Of a DNA stretch of 64,000 nt, positions 1 to 10,659 are shown one piece after another. Every line of letters starts with the position of its first letter. Position 1 is the stretch's first letter. The translations under genes and the position numbers were made by a program. The DNA comes from Stagonosporopsis chrysanthemi (lineage: Eukaryota > Ascomycota > Dothideomycetes > Pleosporales > Didymellaceae). The notes under the pieces were generated by a model. That model saw only the letters and a program-made list of their open reading frames with translations. It searched no databases and was not told where the DNA came from. The stretch is taken from the NCBI GenBank assembly GCA_022560025.1, contig JAFISE010000042.1:62001-126000 (forward strand), given 5' to 3'.

Positions 1-758
1 AGAAGAGCCACCATCTCCTTGGCAACTTCAGCGTTCTGCGCTTTGTTGAAGTCGTACAAATCCAATCCGATATAGTCGATCATTCCACTGTCAGCTTCCA
101 TAGCAAAGTCCCTCTGCAGCCGTATTGTGACTGGGTCTGCAGCTAGGTCGTTCTCAGAAAACGCCTCGTATGCAATGAAGTTACTCAAGGCCGATTTTGA
201 GACAGCAGAGAAGAGCGTCAGAACACCCAGGAGCATGAGTCTCCACGTCTTTCCTCGGAAAAGATCCCAAAGGAAGAACATGTTGTAATTTCCCTCAGAT
301 ACGCCGCTCGCAGCGACGAGTGTCCGGAGAGGTATTGCTTTCGGTCGCTGCTCGTTTATGGCTGATACGCGTGCGCTTCCAAACCATATGTAGTTGACTG
401 TTGCCATGAATAATGGTGCTAGTATGGCTCCAGTTACAACGTCGATGGCTTTTGCCTCGGCCTGGCTGAAGCGACCGCCGATCCGTTCCCCTGCGAACGT
501 ATCGAATAAGTGCGGATTGTCTCGAACACATGCCAGCCATACAGCGAGGGTGACTACGGGAATAGCTGCTGTGAACGAAACTTGGAGAGCTGACCATGAT
601 TGGGCAAGTTTTCTAGGCGTCGTGGCAGAGTGCGCAACTGAAGTGGAGGCTGTAAATCCTTTCCTATCGTTGGAAAGTGATGCGTCCTGTACAGCAGGTA
701 ATGGATTGTAAGTTTGATGAACAGACCCCGCCAGAGAGACGGATGGTTGGTGTGCCAT
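1..758 (-). CDS. Fungal integral membrane protein, 3'-partial
   Basis: An uninterrupted minus-strand frame runs from an ATG at 758 off the left edge of the window, giving at least 252 residues. The N-terminal ~45 residues are polar and Ser/Thr-rich, as in a cytosolic tail. Hydrophobic spans follow: about residues 68-85 (AIPVVTLAVWLACV), 124-140 (VVTGAILAPLFMATVNY) and 182-198 (LMLLGVLTLFSAV). A soluble acidic stretch after the third span could be extracellular. I recognise no family; the layout resembles uncharacterised multi-pass proteins of filamentous fungi, but that is only an impression. No intron is needed in the visible part. The C-terminus lies outside the window, so function and full topology cannot be judged. 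Confidence 0.7.
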   Translation of the reverse strand, partial: MAHQPSVSLAGSVHQTYNPLPAVQDASLSNDRKGFTASTSVAHSATTPRKLAQSWSALQVSFTAAIPVVTLAVWLACVRDNPHLFDTFAGERIGGRFSQAEAKAIDVVTGAILAPLFMATVNYIWFGSARVSAINEQRPKAIPLRTLVAASGVSEGNYNMFFLWDLFRGKTWRLMLLGVLTLFSAVSKSALSNFIAYEAFSENDLAADPVTIRLQRDFAMEADSGMIDYIGLDLYDFNKAQNAEVAKEMVAL

Positions 759-1101
759 TGTGGAGGAAGGCGATGTACAAATCGAAGACAGAGACCTCTT
801 ACTTTAAGAACATTGGACATCAGGAACAGCCTCACCTTGGCGTAAGCTTGTTGTGGGCCGCATAATATTTTGGCCCCCAGTGCGCTGTATTGCAGTGCTG
901 AGAATAACTCGCAGCCTCAATTCTAGACCCAATCCGTGCTGCCCACTCACCACTTCCAGACAAGCGCTGCTGTGCCTGTTAAACCACGACATCGCGACTG
1001 CATTTCAGCCACTTTCTTTTCCTGAGTATGCTTGTCGTGGTCGAGGTTCGAGGAAACCAAGACAAAAGATTACATTGTCTGACTGAGGTATTGTGAGATG
1101 G
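759..1101. other. Intergenic, nothing recognised
   Basis: This stretch holds the 5' flank of the partial membrane-protein gene and the 3' flank of OGG1. No further gene or RNA is supported. Confidence 0.6.
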
Positions 1102-2375
1102 TCAGGCTCGTTGCCTTTTGCTCCTTCGCGTGACCTGCTTCTGGACTTCGAAAACCTGGTGCTCGTTCTCATCGGGCTCCTTTTTTATGCGCTTGCGTTT
1201 GATTGTTTCTTGCTTGATGATAGTGTTGGCTACAACATCATCTCCCTCTGTCTTCACCGTCACTTCCTCTTCCTTGACTTCTGTCTTCGCCACAGTTCTC
1301 TCAGAAAAGGCTTTAAGGTCGGCAGTGAATAATACTGAATGTGCCCACCCTGCCTCTTTGCCCCACAGTTTGCGGAAAAGGTTGCCAATCGCGACGTATG
1401 TCGCAGCAGTCAGACTGCTGTGTTTGCCTTTGCCGAACTTATAATCGCGCTGCGCAATTTGCCAGACATGTGTGTCGACAGGCACTGACTCGAGCCAACC
1501 GAGCCCAAAGAGGCAAATACAGTCAGCCACTTTAGGCCCAACACCTTGGAGAGCGAGCAGCTCCCCATGCGCCTTGCGGTAGCCCTCTCTGCCGCCTTCT
1601 AGCAATTCGCCTGCCGGCGCTGGCTCGACTCCGAATTGAGGATACTCTGGGCTGCTGAGTGCTTCCAACCATGCTAATCCACCTTTCTCTTCAGCAATAA
1701 TCCGAGCCGTTTTCGCAATGTATTTTGCGCGATATCCAAAGCCCAGCTTCCTGAGATGTTCTTCCACTTCTGGCTTGCAGAGAGATTCTGGTGTTGGGAA
1801 GTCATGATATGGTATATCATCAATATGGCCTATGAGTGGACCATAGTTCAAGCATAGGTTATGCACCATGCCTGAGATGCGGCTGATATTGTTGTTGCTA
1901 CTGCATATGAAGCCAATCAGTGCTTCCCAAGCATCTTGCCGCAGAATTCGTATGCCAGTGAACTTCGGCGCTCGTCTTTTGAAATTTGCATCTGAGGCCG
2001 CCCATTGCTCGTACAGCTGACCGAGGTTGGGCGTCAGATTGAAGTAGTGGTTTATGAACGCGAGAGTGTCACCGTCGTCGGCAGTGACTGAAGGCGTGGT
2101 CGACGCAGGGGGAGTAGGTAGGGCAGGTCTCGAGGGGAAGATAGCACGGTAGTGAAGAGCTTCGGCGTCCTGCCGCAAAGAAAGGATGCGGCCATGCATG
2201 GCACAGGACCATACATCATCGTCGGATTTGCGCCATCTATCACAATCAGACGTAGTTCTGAGCTGAACGCGAGCAAATGCTACCTGAAAGACTGCCCACA
2301 GCGCAGTGTAGTATTGATGCAGAGCTCCGTCAGGCTGGTCGGCAGCTTACACCATTCTGCAGCTCGTAAAGCCAT
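1102..2375 (-). CDS. OGG1: 8-oxoguanine DNA glycosylase/AP lyase OGG1
   Basis: Removes 8-oxoguanine opposite cytosine and nicks the abasic site in base-excision repair (nucleus, possibly mitochondria). Exons are 2284-2375 and 1102-2236; the 47-nt intron (2237-2283) joins LRCGQSFR to WRKSDDDVW, the conserved N-terminal junction of the family. The product is 408 residues. The helix-hairpin-helix LQGVGPKVADC supplies the Schiff-base lysine (about K267), and VPVDTHVW supplies the catalytic aspartate (about D286). Their spacing of 19 residues equals that of human K249/D268. The FICSSNNNISRI segment of the DNA-binding core is intact. The last ~60 residues are a charged, Lys/Glu-rich fungal extension with basic clusters that could act as a nuclear signal. 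It is divergent from the U2AF gene across a 316-bp spacer. Confidence 0.96.
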
Positions 2376-2691
2376 GGTGGAGTGTGGTCGCCAGCCAGCC
2401 AGCCAGTGCGAGGAGGTGCAGAGGTGGTTCGCCTCAGGCCCTCTTGGCGTTAAACTACTAGAGCGCGCTAGCAGTCGTTTCTCCGTACTTTCTTGCGAAC
2501 GACAACATCACCACCCGCCCAAGCATCCAGTCCCCGTGTTTGGACCGCTGCTGGACGTTGTGCCTATCATATTTTTTGATCTAGGTTTGCTAATTGCAGC
2601 TGACTGATCGTTTCGTTTCTGCGCAGCCCACGACACGCGGCTGAAGACTTTACAGCGCAACACAGCTCCAGCTCGCGCTCCAGCTGTCGAA
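2376..2691. promoter_or_regulatory. Shared promoter region of OGG1 and U2AF65
   Basis: The 316-bp gap separates the start codons of two divergent genes, so it must contain both promoters. A short GCCA tandem run lies near 2392-2402. No TATA box or named factor site is evident. Confidence 0.6.
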
Positions 2692-4649
2692 ATGAACGGT
2701 GACAGCTACTCCCGAGGTAAGCCGGCGTCTCAGTACATGTACTGACTGGTGTGTAGTGCCTCGCGATGGAACAGTACTAACATAAGCAGACGGCGGCCGC
2801 TCAGGTGGAGGCTCGAGGAACTACGTAAGTCGCCAGCGCGTGCGCGTGCGACACTGACGGCCGGCTAATCAAGAAACAGGCCTCTAGAGACGACAATCGC
2901 GATCGCGACCGAGGCGGTGACAGGCGCCGCCGCCGTTCGCGCTCTCCCCGACACAGCTCACGCCGCGACTACGAGGTCGACACGTACTCGTCCAGCCGCG
3001 ACTATCGCGAGCGTGAGCGCGAAGACACATACGCCCGTCGTGAGAGACGTGACGACCGCGGAGGCGACCGTGATGGTGGCGCTCGTGAAGCAGGTGCTCG
3101 CGAAGGAGGTGCTCGTGAGGGAGGTGCCCGTGAAGGTGGCGGCCGCCGCGATTGGGGCGACTCTTACTCAAGACGTGACCGTCCGAGGGACCGCGGCGAC
3201 CGAGGTGATCGTGATGGCGATGACCGCGGTGGGCGACGCGACCGAGGCGACCGCAATGACCGATTTGGTGGAGAGGATCGCGGTGGAAGGGGACGTCGAG
3301 ACGGAGGAGGAGGAGGCTGGGGCGGCGGCAGAGGAGGAGGAAACCAACGTCAGAAGTCGCCATCACCAGTCGCCAAGCAGCGTGAGCCTACACCAGACCT
3401 CGCTCCGTTCACCAACATCCAGAACCGCCAGCGCCGTATGACGCAGTGGGACATCAAGCCCGCTGGCTACGAGAACATCACCGCCGAGCAGGCCAAGCTG
3501 TCCGGCATGTTCCCTCTGCCTGGTGCTCCCCGTGCCGCACCCATGGACCCCTCAAAGCTGGCTGCTTTCATGAGCCCCTCTGCAGGCACTGCCTCTTCTG
3601 CTGCGCTCCAGACTGTCAACGCCAAACAGGCGAAGCGTCTCTATATCCACAACTTGCCCTCCGGTGTGACATCCGAGGAAATCATTGAGTTTTTCAACCT
3701 ACAGCTCAATGGCTTGAACGTGGTTTCTGGAAACGATCCGTGCCTTTCTGCTCAGGTCGCAAGCAGTAACGAGTTCGCGCTCCTCGAGTTCAAGACTGCT
3801 GAGGACGCGACTATTGCTCTGGCAATGAACGGAATTGCGATGCGTGATAACGCCGGTGGCCCTGATCAGAGCGGTCTGTCCATTCGCCGCCCCAAGGACT
3901 ACATCACACCCACGCGGGACGAGAACGCTTACTCTGGCGACGAAGTGTCCACTGATGTCAAGGACAGCCCCAACAAGCTCAGCATTGTCAACATTCCCCA
4001 ATACATCGAGGAGGAGCAGGTTCGCGAATTGGTCCAGACAATGGGCAAACTCAATGCATTTGTCTTGGTCAAGGACTCTAGCACTGATCAGCACCGCGGT
4101 ATTGCCTTCTGCGAGTACGCCGATAACGAGATCGTTGATGCAGTCATTGAGGGTCTGAATGACATCCCTCTTGGTGACGGTCACCTGAAGGTTTCTCGTG
4201 CAACCGTTGGTCTGCAGCAGACGAGTGGTCTCGACGGTGGTGTCAACGCTATTACTGGACTCGCTGGTGCTGAGGCCAACAAGGATCACGAGCACAGCCG
4301 TGTCATCTGCTTGATGAACATGGTCACATCTGACGAACTGATCAATGACGAGGAGTATGATGGTACGTTTGAATATTCCCCCAGCTGACCGAACTATTGC
4401 TGACGCTGTCCAGAAATCAAAGAAGATATTGAAGAGGAGTGCGGCAAATACGGCCCCATTATCGAGGTCAAGATTCCTCGTCCGGCTGGTGCTCGCATCA
4501 ACCTTGGTGTCGGCAAGATCTACATCAAGTACCAAGACACCGACTCGGCACAGAAGGCCATCAAGGCGCTCGCCGGCCGCCAATTTTCGCGGAGAACAGT
4601 CGTTGCCACCGAGTTCTCAGAAGAGGGCTTCGACGTCGAGGCTTGGTAA
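2692..4649 (+). CDS. Splicing factor U2AF large subunit (U2AF65)
   Basis: Binds the polypyrimidine tract and branch-point protein at 3' splice sites and recruits U2 snRNP in the nucleus. Exons are 2692-2716, 2790-2824, 2880-4362 and 4414-4649; all junctions are GT-AG and in frame, giving 592 residues. Residues 21-190 form an Arg/Asp/Gly/Ser-rich (RS-like) domain built on runs of R-D, R-E and G-R. The linker RMTQWDIKPAGYENI is diagnostic of the family. RRM1 spans about 273-355 (RLYIHNLP), RRM2 about 385-462 (LSIVNIP) and the C-terminal UHM about 490-592, ending in VATEFSEEGFDVEAW. The short first two exons and small introns at the N-terminus would be missed by ORF-only annotation. Confidence 0.97.
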
Positions 4650-4891
4650 ATGTTCTTGTAGTAAGAGGAGCGTAGTTGGGACTGCAGACACGGCGTTTTC
4701 TGGGGTTTCAAAGGCCATTTGGTGCACGTTGGCACAAATGCATCAGACTGCTATGTACACTACTTTGATCTCAAGCAAAAGCGAGCACAATCACCGGCAG
4801 TGGGGCTTGATGTAGTAGTGAGGGAGCAGAGGCATGCTCGTATTATTTAAGTGTAGGGAGTGCTTTTGTATCTCTAAGATATACACAAAAC

Positions 4892-5998
4892 TTACAACGC
4901 GTCACGTCCAGTCATCAGCAAGCCCCTCTTCCTCATCCGCTCATCCACCATTCGCTTGCTGTACTGCGTCTTACTACCCTCAGTAAACAGACTCTCCACC
5001 TTGCCGAACACGAGCTCAGTGTACTTGTTCTCCGGCGCAGAGTAGTCCATCGTGAAGACAGAAACACTGACTCCCCCGCCGGCAACCACCCACGTCTCAC
5101 CGGGTAGACTCGTGTCGCCGTTGTACGCCGCGTTGATGCCCGCCGCGACGGGGTCGATGTTGTCCCAGTCGAACAGGCCCGTCGTCTCATTGAACACAGC
5201 AACATCTGTATTAGCATTGCCAGTGAGGCGGGTCTTGACAATGGGCGGCGTGGTTCCGTTGGCCAGCTCGGGGATGTTGACATTCACGCCATATCCCAGC
5301 GGCAAGACGGTCTGGCCCGCGGGAGTCTTCTCGATAAATTCGTTGACCACCTCAAAGGACACCTTTGCCGCGAGCGCCGCGGGGTGGCTGGAGCCCGTGA
5401 CGTTGAAGTACGGCACCGCCTTGTTGCTCGCGCTGACGGCGATGCCGGGGATGCTGCGCGAGACGGCGGCGAATGTTGCGCCGACCGTGCCGCTGAGACC
5501 CATGACGAACGCACCCAAGTTGGTGCCGTAGTTGGGGCCTGCGATGAAAAGGTCTGCTGTCTGGTGCCACTCGGGGTAGTACCGGGGCAGAACGTAGTCC
5601 AGAGCGACGAAGGTGCAGGCTGCGGGCGTGCTGTCGTAGTACCAAATGTCTTCATCTGAGGGGTCGCGACCAACAGCTGGAGAGCCGGCGGGTACGATGT
5701 CATATTGGGAGGAGACGGTGAGATTGGCGCTCTCAGCCCAGATGACAGTACCGCCCTTGCCAGACTGCTGCTGCGCGGGTGCAACTACGAGGACTGGATA
5801 ATGTCAATTGACTGTACTAACCGATTGTAGGGTGCGAAGAAGCCTACCTTCATGTCCTGCGTCTTTGAGCAGCTTGTACAGCTCGCGTAGGTTGCCGCTA
5901 CCGAAACCGTCGTCATTTCCCATAAGAATCTTGAGGGCATCACTGGAGGATGCGAGGCCCAGGGCTGCCGTGAGTACCGTTGAAAGAGAGATACGCAT
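4892..5998 (-). CDS. Secreted SurE-like acid phosphatase/5'-nucleotidase
   Basis: SurE-family metal-dependent phosphatases hydrolyse nucleoside monophosphates and other phosphoesters; fungal members are usually secreted. Exons are 5848-5998 and 4892-5793 with a 54-nt intron (5794-5847), giving 350 residues. The start at 5998 is chosen because it begins a signal peptide (MRISLSTVLTAALGLASSS). An in-frame ATG 42 nt upstream would put a polar stretch before it. The metal-binding N-D-D motif follows at about residues 28-30 (ILMGNDDGFGSGN). APAQQQSGKG carries the conserved serine, and GPNYGTNLG is the conserved asparagine loop. The ~50-residue C-terminal region after the Rossmann-like core is basic and unassigned. 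Confidence 0.93.
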
Positions 5999-6492
5999 AT
6001 TGACAATGCACCAGGGAATCAAGTTCCGGGCCAAGAACAATAACTAAGCAGGTCAATTGAACGCTTCTTTAATGTTCTACACTCCTATGGTCCCCCTCTT
6101 ATACTGGTTATCCACGCTATTTGGCCCATGTTTACTCGATGAGCACCATGTCAGGAGCTAACGGTAATCGCTGCAGGAACGACCGGATCTCGAGGCTCTA
6201 ATCGCGGGGAAGCTCTCACCTGCGCTGAGCTCTTCATCTGATTCGATGCTGATAAGATGGTTCGTTGATAGGGACGGGGAAGGCGCGCCTGATTCTGAAC
6301 TAGGCTAAGATAGGAAGGAGAGTATCAAGCATTTCATCGGAACTCGGCGCTGCTTGTACCTTTGATATGGCGTTGTGATATCCCATCGGTAATGCTGAAT
6401 CGCGGTATTTCTCAACAAACTTGCAAGATTCCTCTAACTCTGTGGTCATGGCGCGCATGCTTGTCTTGCTCTCTCATTCTCGACGCAAGCTA
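5999..6492. other. Intergenic spacer
   Basis: Holds the promoter of the minus-strand SurE-like gene and the 3' flank of the minus-strand transcription factor. No gene is seen. Confidence 0.6.
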
Positions 6493-8006
6493 TCAGGTTT
6501 GGTCTTTGGTTGCTGTGGGAGGCATTGACATGTCTTGAGAAGCTGCGTGCACAGGAGTCGTCCCGTCAGCCGGGCTGAGCACCATAGGCGAAGGACGAGT
6601 GGAACATAACGTTGCAGCTCGGCCGGGAGCTCGCTTCGATATCTCAATTGGCCAATCGAGCCACTTCTGGAGTTCTGGTGTTGGTGCCAACAGTTCTTCG
6701 CATGAACGTATAAGCCGGAGCAGCCAGCCGTTGAGCCACCAGGCATGTGGATGACGGGCCAGTAAAACAGTCCAATAGGCGATGATTAGGGCACCGACAG
6801 GATTGCGAGCATGACACGCGTCCAAAAATTCAGTACTGAGTTGTACAGGCCTACAAGTTATTGGTCAGCATTGTCAACATTCTCCCACGATGAACACCTA
6901 CCAGGCCATAACGATACTCTGCTCTTCCTTCGTTGAGGTACAAATCGTCATCTTCACATACACCTGGTGTAGATACTCAATCGCCTCCAAACATGCTGTT
7001 TTTGCTGGCTCTTGCAACTGCTCGGCAAGCTGTTTCAACTCAAGAACAGGAGCACATTCTACGTCTTCAGGCAAGGTAGTCGCATTCATGACATGTACGG
7101 GTGCAAGCAGCTGCTCCATAATATCGTTCTGCTGGAGCTCATGCCAGTGCTGGCCAATCACGACCCTCACGCCGCGTAGCAGGCGAAAGCAGTGGAGAAT
7201 CGCATGTATCGGATCCTCAGGCTCCTCGACATGTGCAGTGGCGAGATTGTATGCGAGGCAGATTGAAGAGAGGAGAAAACAAGGGACAACAGTCTCCAAC
7301 GATGACTCTTCGAGCAACCTCAAAAAGGTTGCCAGGGCTGCAGACATGTGGACATCAGCCTGCGCGAGCAGGCTGGTACGATCGTCCGGTGAATCGACCA
7401 GCGTTTTATGCAACGCCGAGAGAGCGAGAATTCCATGAAGAAGAAAAGGATGTTGAAAAGCAACTTCGACGACGGCTTCGCTCCAGATCAACCTATCGTC
7501 TTCAACTGAAGGGTCATGAAATAGATGTACTCTTGTTGTCCAGTGATGAAGCAGTTGCATGTCTTCAAGTGTGAAGGTTGGACGCACCCCCGCTACGTAT
7601 GCTGGTAGAGGGCTACCCCTATACGAACCCTCACGGGACGCAGTCTTCCGCTCAAGACTCGCAGACTGTAGTGATGCAGCGCGGTTTACTGAACGTGGAG
7701 GAGGCCACTCGCACGTGACGTCCAGTCGGATGCAGTTTGCACATCGTGGGTGCTCCTCGTTGCACTGAGAACTTTGTCAGCTAAGCGTCGGAAACATCCT
7801 TACTCCTGGTTTCCTGATATCTTGGTGATGAGATGTATCTGCTGGCAAAAATTGCGGTCAGGCACAGAGGCTCTCCATTGGCTGACAGCGCAAACGCCGA
7901 GGTCCGCCACGAGATGAGTACTTGCCTTGGTGTGTCTTTTCTTACATTGTAAGCAGCCTGTTCTTGACTTAGAATGGGTTTTCCGCTTTGCTGGTCCCGC
8001 TGGCAT
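6493..8006 (-). CDS. Zn(II)2Cys6 transcription factor, Upc2-like
   Basis: A fungal C6 zinc-cluster regulator. Exons are 7926-8006, 6902-7764 and 6493-6850, giving 433 residues. The zinc cluster is split by the first intron. THSKSRTGCLQCKKRHTK lies before it and CNEEHPRCANCIRLDVTCEW after it, which restores the C-X2-C-X6-C-X5-C-X2-C-X6-C pattern. The K-S-R-T-G-C lead-in is typical of the sterol-uptake-control (Upc2/DUF3468) subgroup. The first intron (7765-7925, 161 nt) starts with GCAAGT, a GC-AG intron. The second (6851-6901, 51 nt) is GT-AG. The downstream region is the helical middle-homology domain. An in-frame ATG at 8132 would add 42 residues; I prefer 8006 because the zinc cluster normally sits near the N-terminus. 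Targets cannot be inferred. Confidence 0.88.
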
Positions 8007-8190
8007 TGGCCGAAAACTCGCAGTTGCAACACTTGAGCAGTTGATCAGGGAACGATGGAAGGGCGAGCGGCTGTGTGGGTCTTGACTGCAAGGATTGTCC
8101 GCCGGCTGCAACCCCCCCAATACGGCTAACACGAGGGCGCAGTCGTCCAGAATAGCAGCGAGGGCACGGCATTTACTACAAACACAATAT

Positions 8191-9279
8191 TTACAGCTTT
8201 GCGCGGTCTCCCTGATCCGCGTTGACCAGTACGTACCTGTACCGTGCTTTTCCGTCCTCCATGTCCACTACGCTCTTGTTCGCGTCTTTCATGTCACGCT
8301 GCTCGATCCACGGCTTCACGCCTTTGTGAGCGGCGAATTGGAGCATCTCCTCGATATCTTTGGGACTGCCAATATTGCTGCCTCCAACCTTGACACCCTT
8401 CTGGATGAGGCTGTATGCCCCGATTCTTGGTAGCTTATCCTCCGGTGCGCCAACCTGGATGAACGTGCCGTTGGTTCTCAGTAATCGAAGGTACGATTCC
8501 AATGGCATGTCCGGTGAGCTGACCGTTGAAATAATGAGATCCAGGGTCTGCGAGTGTTTGCGAGCCCACTTCTCGTCCTCAGAAGTGGCAATGTAGTCTG
8601 TGGCGCCCATTGCTCTTGCATCCTTCTCCTTGTTCCTTCGCCTTGAGATCGCAACAACGCTTTCACACCCCAGTGCCTTTGCGAACAAAACACCAAAATG
8701 CCCAAGACCTCCCACGCCCACAATGCCTACTCGCTTGCCAGGCCCTGCACCGTTCTTCTTCAAGGGCGAATATACCGTGATGCCGCCACACATCATCGGC
8801 GCAGCATCCTCGCTCTTCAGCGCGGCGGGAATCTTGATCGTGAAATGCGCCGGCACGCGTGCGTAGTCCGCATAACCACCCATACTGGAGCTTCCATCCG
8901 GGTACTTGCCATTGTAAGTGCCGACCATCTTGCCACAATGCTGCTCAAGTCCCGCCTTGCAGTCCTCGCACTGCAAGCACGAGAACGCCTGCGCGCCAAC
9001 GCCGACCCGGTCTCCAACCTTGAGATGCGTAACCTGGTCCCCAGCGCGCACAACGCGCCCGACAATCTCGTGCCCGACGCACACCGGGTAGCGTGTGCTT
9101 TTCCATCCTGATCGCAGAGTGTGGATATCGGATCCGCAGATGCCACAGTGCGAGATCTTGATATCGACGTCAATGGCGCTGAAGGGCTTGGGCTTGAACG
9201 ACGACCAGGTCATATTGCCCTCTGCGGCTTTGTCGTCGCGACCAAGCCATCCGTGGAACTCTTGCGGCGGCGGCGTCAT
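8191..9279 (-). CDS. NADP-dependent alcohol dehydrogenase, cinnamyl-alcohol/ADH6 type
   Basis: A zinc-dependent medium-chain dehydrogenase that reduces aromatic and branched aldehydes, similar over its length to yeast Adh6/Adh7. With the start at 9279 it has 362 residues and no intron. The catalytic zinc site is GICGSD (C48), GHE (H70, E71) and the later MMCGG cysteine. The structural zinc site is C101, C104, C107 and C115 (CLQCEDC...HC). The Rossmann motif is GIVGVGGLGHFG. The frame is open to an ATG at 9378, which would add 33 residues with weak mitochondrial-targeting character. The shorter start matches usual family length. It sits in tandem behind the C6 regulator, with 184 bp between its stop and the regulator's start; co-regulation is possible but not shown. 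Confidence 0.94.
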   Translation of the reverse strand: MTPPPQEFHGWLGRDDKAAEGNMTWSSFKPKPFSAIDVDIKISHCGICGSDIHTLRSGWKSTRYPVCVGHEIVGRVVRAGDQVTHLKVGDRVGVGAQAFSCLQCEDCKAGLEQHCGKMVGTYNGKYPDGSSSMGGYADYARVPAHFTIKIPAALKSEDAAPMMCGGITVYSPLKKNGAGPGKRVGIVGVGGLGHFGVLFAKALGCESVVAISRRRNKEKDARAMGATDYIATSEDEKWARKHSQTLDLIISTVSSPDMPLESYLRLLRTNGTFIQVGAPEDKLPRIGAYSLIQKGVKVGGSNIGSPKDIEEMLQFAAHKGVKPWIEQRDMKDANKSVVDMEDGKARYRYVLVNADQGDRAKL

Positions 9280-10659
9280 GCTGCTCAGGACGTTCGTGAT
9301 GCAGTGGTCGAAGTAGCCAATGGAGTGAAACGTGAGAAGAGAATTGCCAAAGCAAAGTGAGATCGAAGAGAGCGTCACGCAACGCTGGCAATGTTACTGA
9401 AGCTCGCCGAGCTTCATCGCGTCGACGTTGCTGAACCGAGGCATCTTCCTGTGTGGCCTTCCCCGCGAATCCGGGCCTAAGCTAGCTTATCACCGGTGGC
9501 AAGCAAACAGTTCTCACGACTTGCTTATCTTGCCAGCTGGACAAGAGCGCAGAATTGTCGACGATTCGAAACTGCATCGAGCAACCCAGGCTTGAGCACT
9601 GCAGAACTACTTACGCACCTGCGGATATGCTGATCTTGTCCTTGTTGGCTTAGTTGAGTTTCTAGAGACAACAAGGTGTACGGACTGCGCATGGTGTAAC
9701 TGCGGAGAATCAAGGTTGGTGGTCATTGAGGTATCTTTTGAGTAGGGTTTGAAAAAGAGTCTATTGGTAGAAGTGACTACAGGTTTTGTTCTACAGCCTC
9801 TTGTAAGTCTTTTGAATACTTCCGACCACAGACTATACTAGATTCAAGACACCACATACGTTGTCCAGAAGCTGGAGGATGAGTTGTGTGGCGGAGTGCA
9901 GCGGGGCGCGCGTGCGTAAGAGACATGCGTGACGTACATGTGCGAGGGCGTTGTGCTAGGTTAGGAATGAGGGAGGTAGGCATTGTACTACGAGTCAAGT
10001 TTCAACAAAGAAGGTGGAGGTAATTCGAGTCGCATTCGATACTAGCTTTCGCCGTCTCTTGCGCGCAAAAGCACCGCGAGCGTTCCAGCATCGCGGCGTC
10101 CCAATGGCCCAAAAAACATCCTCCAAACCCGCCCTCTATGGCGGAATAACAAAAACCAAGACAGCCGCTGCGGACGCATCGATGCGTGCAGTCCGCGCGC
10201 TCCAGCCAACACATGAGATGCTGGGATAAAATTATGGGAGAAGTAGTAAACTTTCCAGCTCGTCGTCAACGCTCAAGAGATGTATAGAAGCAGGCTGCTG
10301 TGTGCAAATGCTTACGAACAAAAGGAATGTGTGAGACCAAGAGAATATAGTTGAAAAGAGAAGGAAATGGTGTTAATGTGTCCAAAAATGGAAAAGGAAT
10401 TTTTTTGGCCCAAGAAAAGAAACGGTGCAGTGCACCGGGTAGGTATCAAGAGGAACAGATACAAACGAAAGTGAAACAAGTTATAAACGAAACAACAGAA
10501 CAAACAAACAAACAAACATGCAAATGAGAGACTGATGACACAGATGTGCTCTGCGAATCCATCCGTCTCTTTCAGGTATATGCAAAACGACCAAGCAGAC
10601 GCCATTGCCTGACATGTAAAAGCAAGTCGTGGGTCTCATATACAAAGTGTGGACAAAGC
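9280..10659. other. Intergenic region with CAAA tract
   Basis: About 1.4 kb holding the ADH promoter and the 3' flank of the Sel1-repeat gene. A tetranucleotide run (AAAC repeats near 10498-10518) is the only structured element. The short open frames here have no coherent protein character. Confidence 0.5.

Noticed and set aside
3699..4583. Minus-strand open frame of 294 codons
   Set aside because: It is antisense to the U2AF65 RRM exons, and its peptide has no family features.
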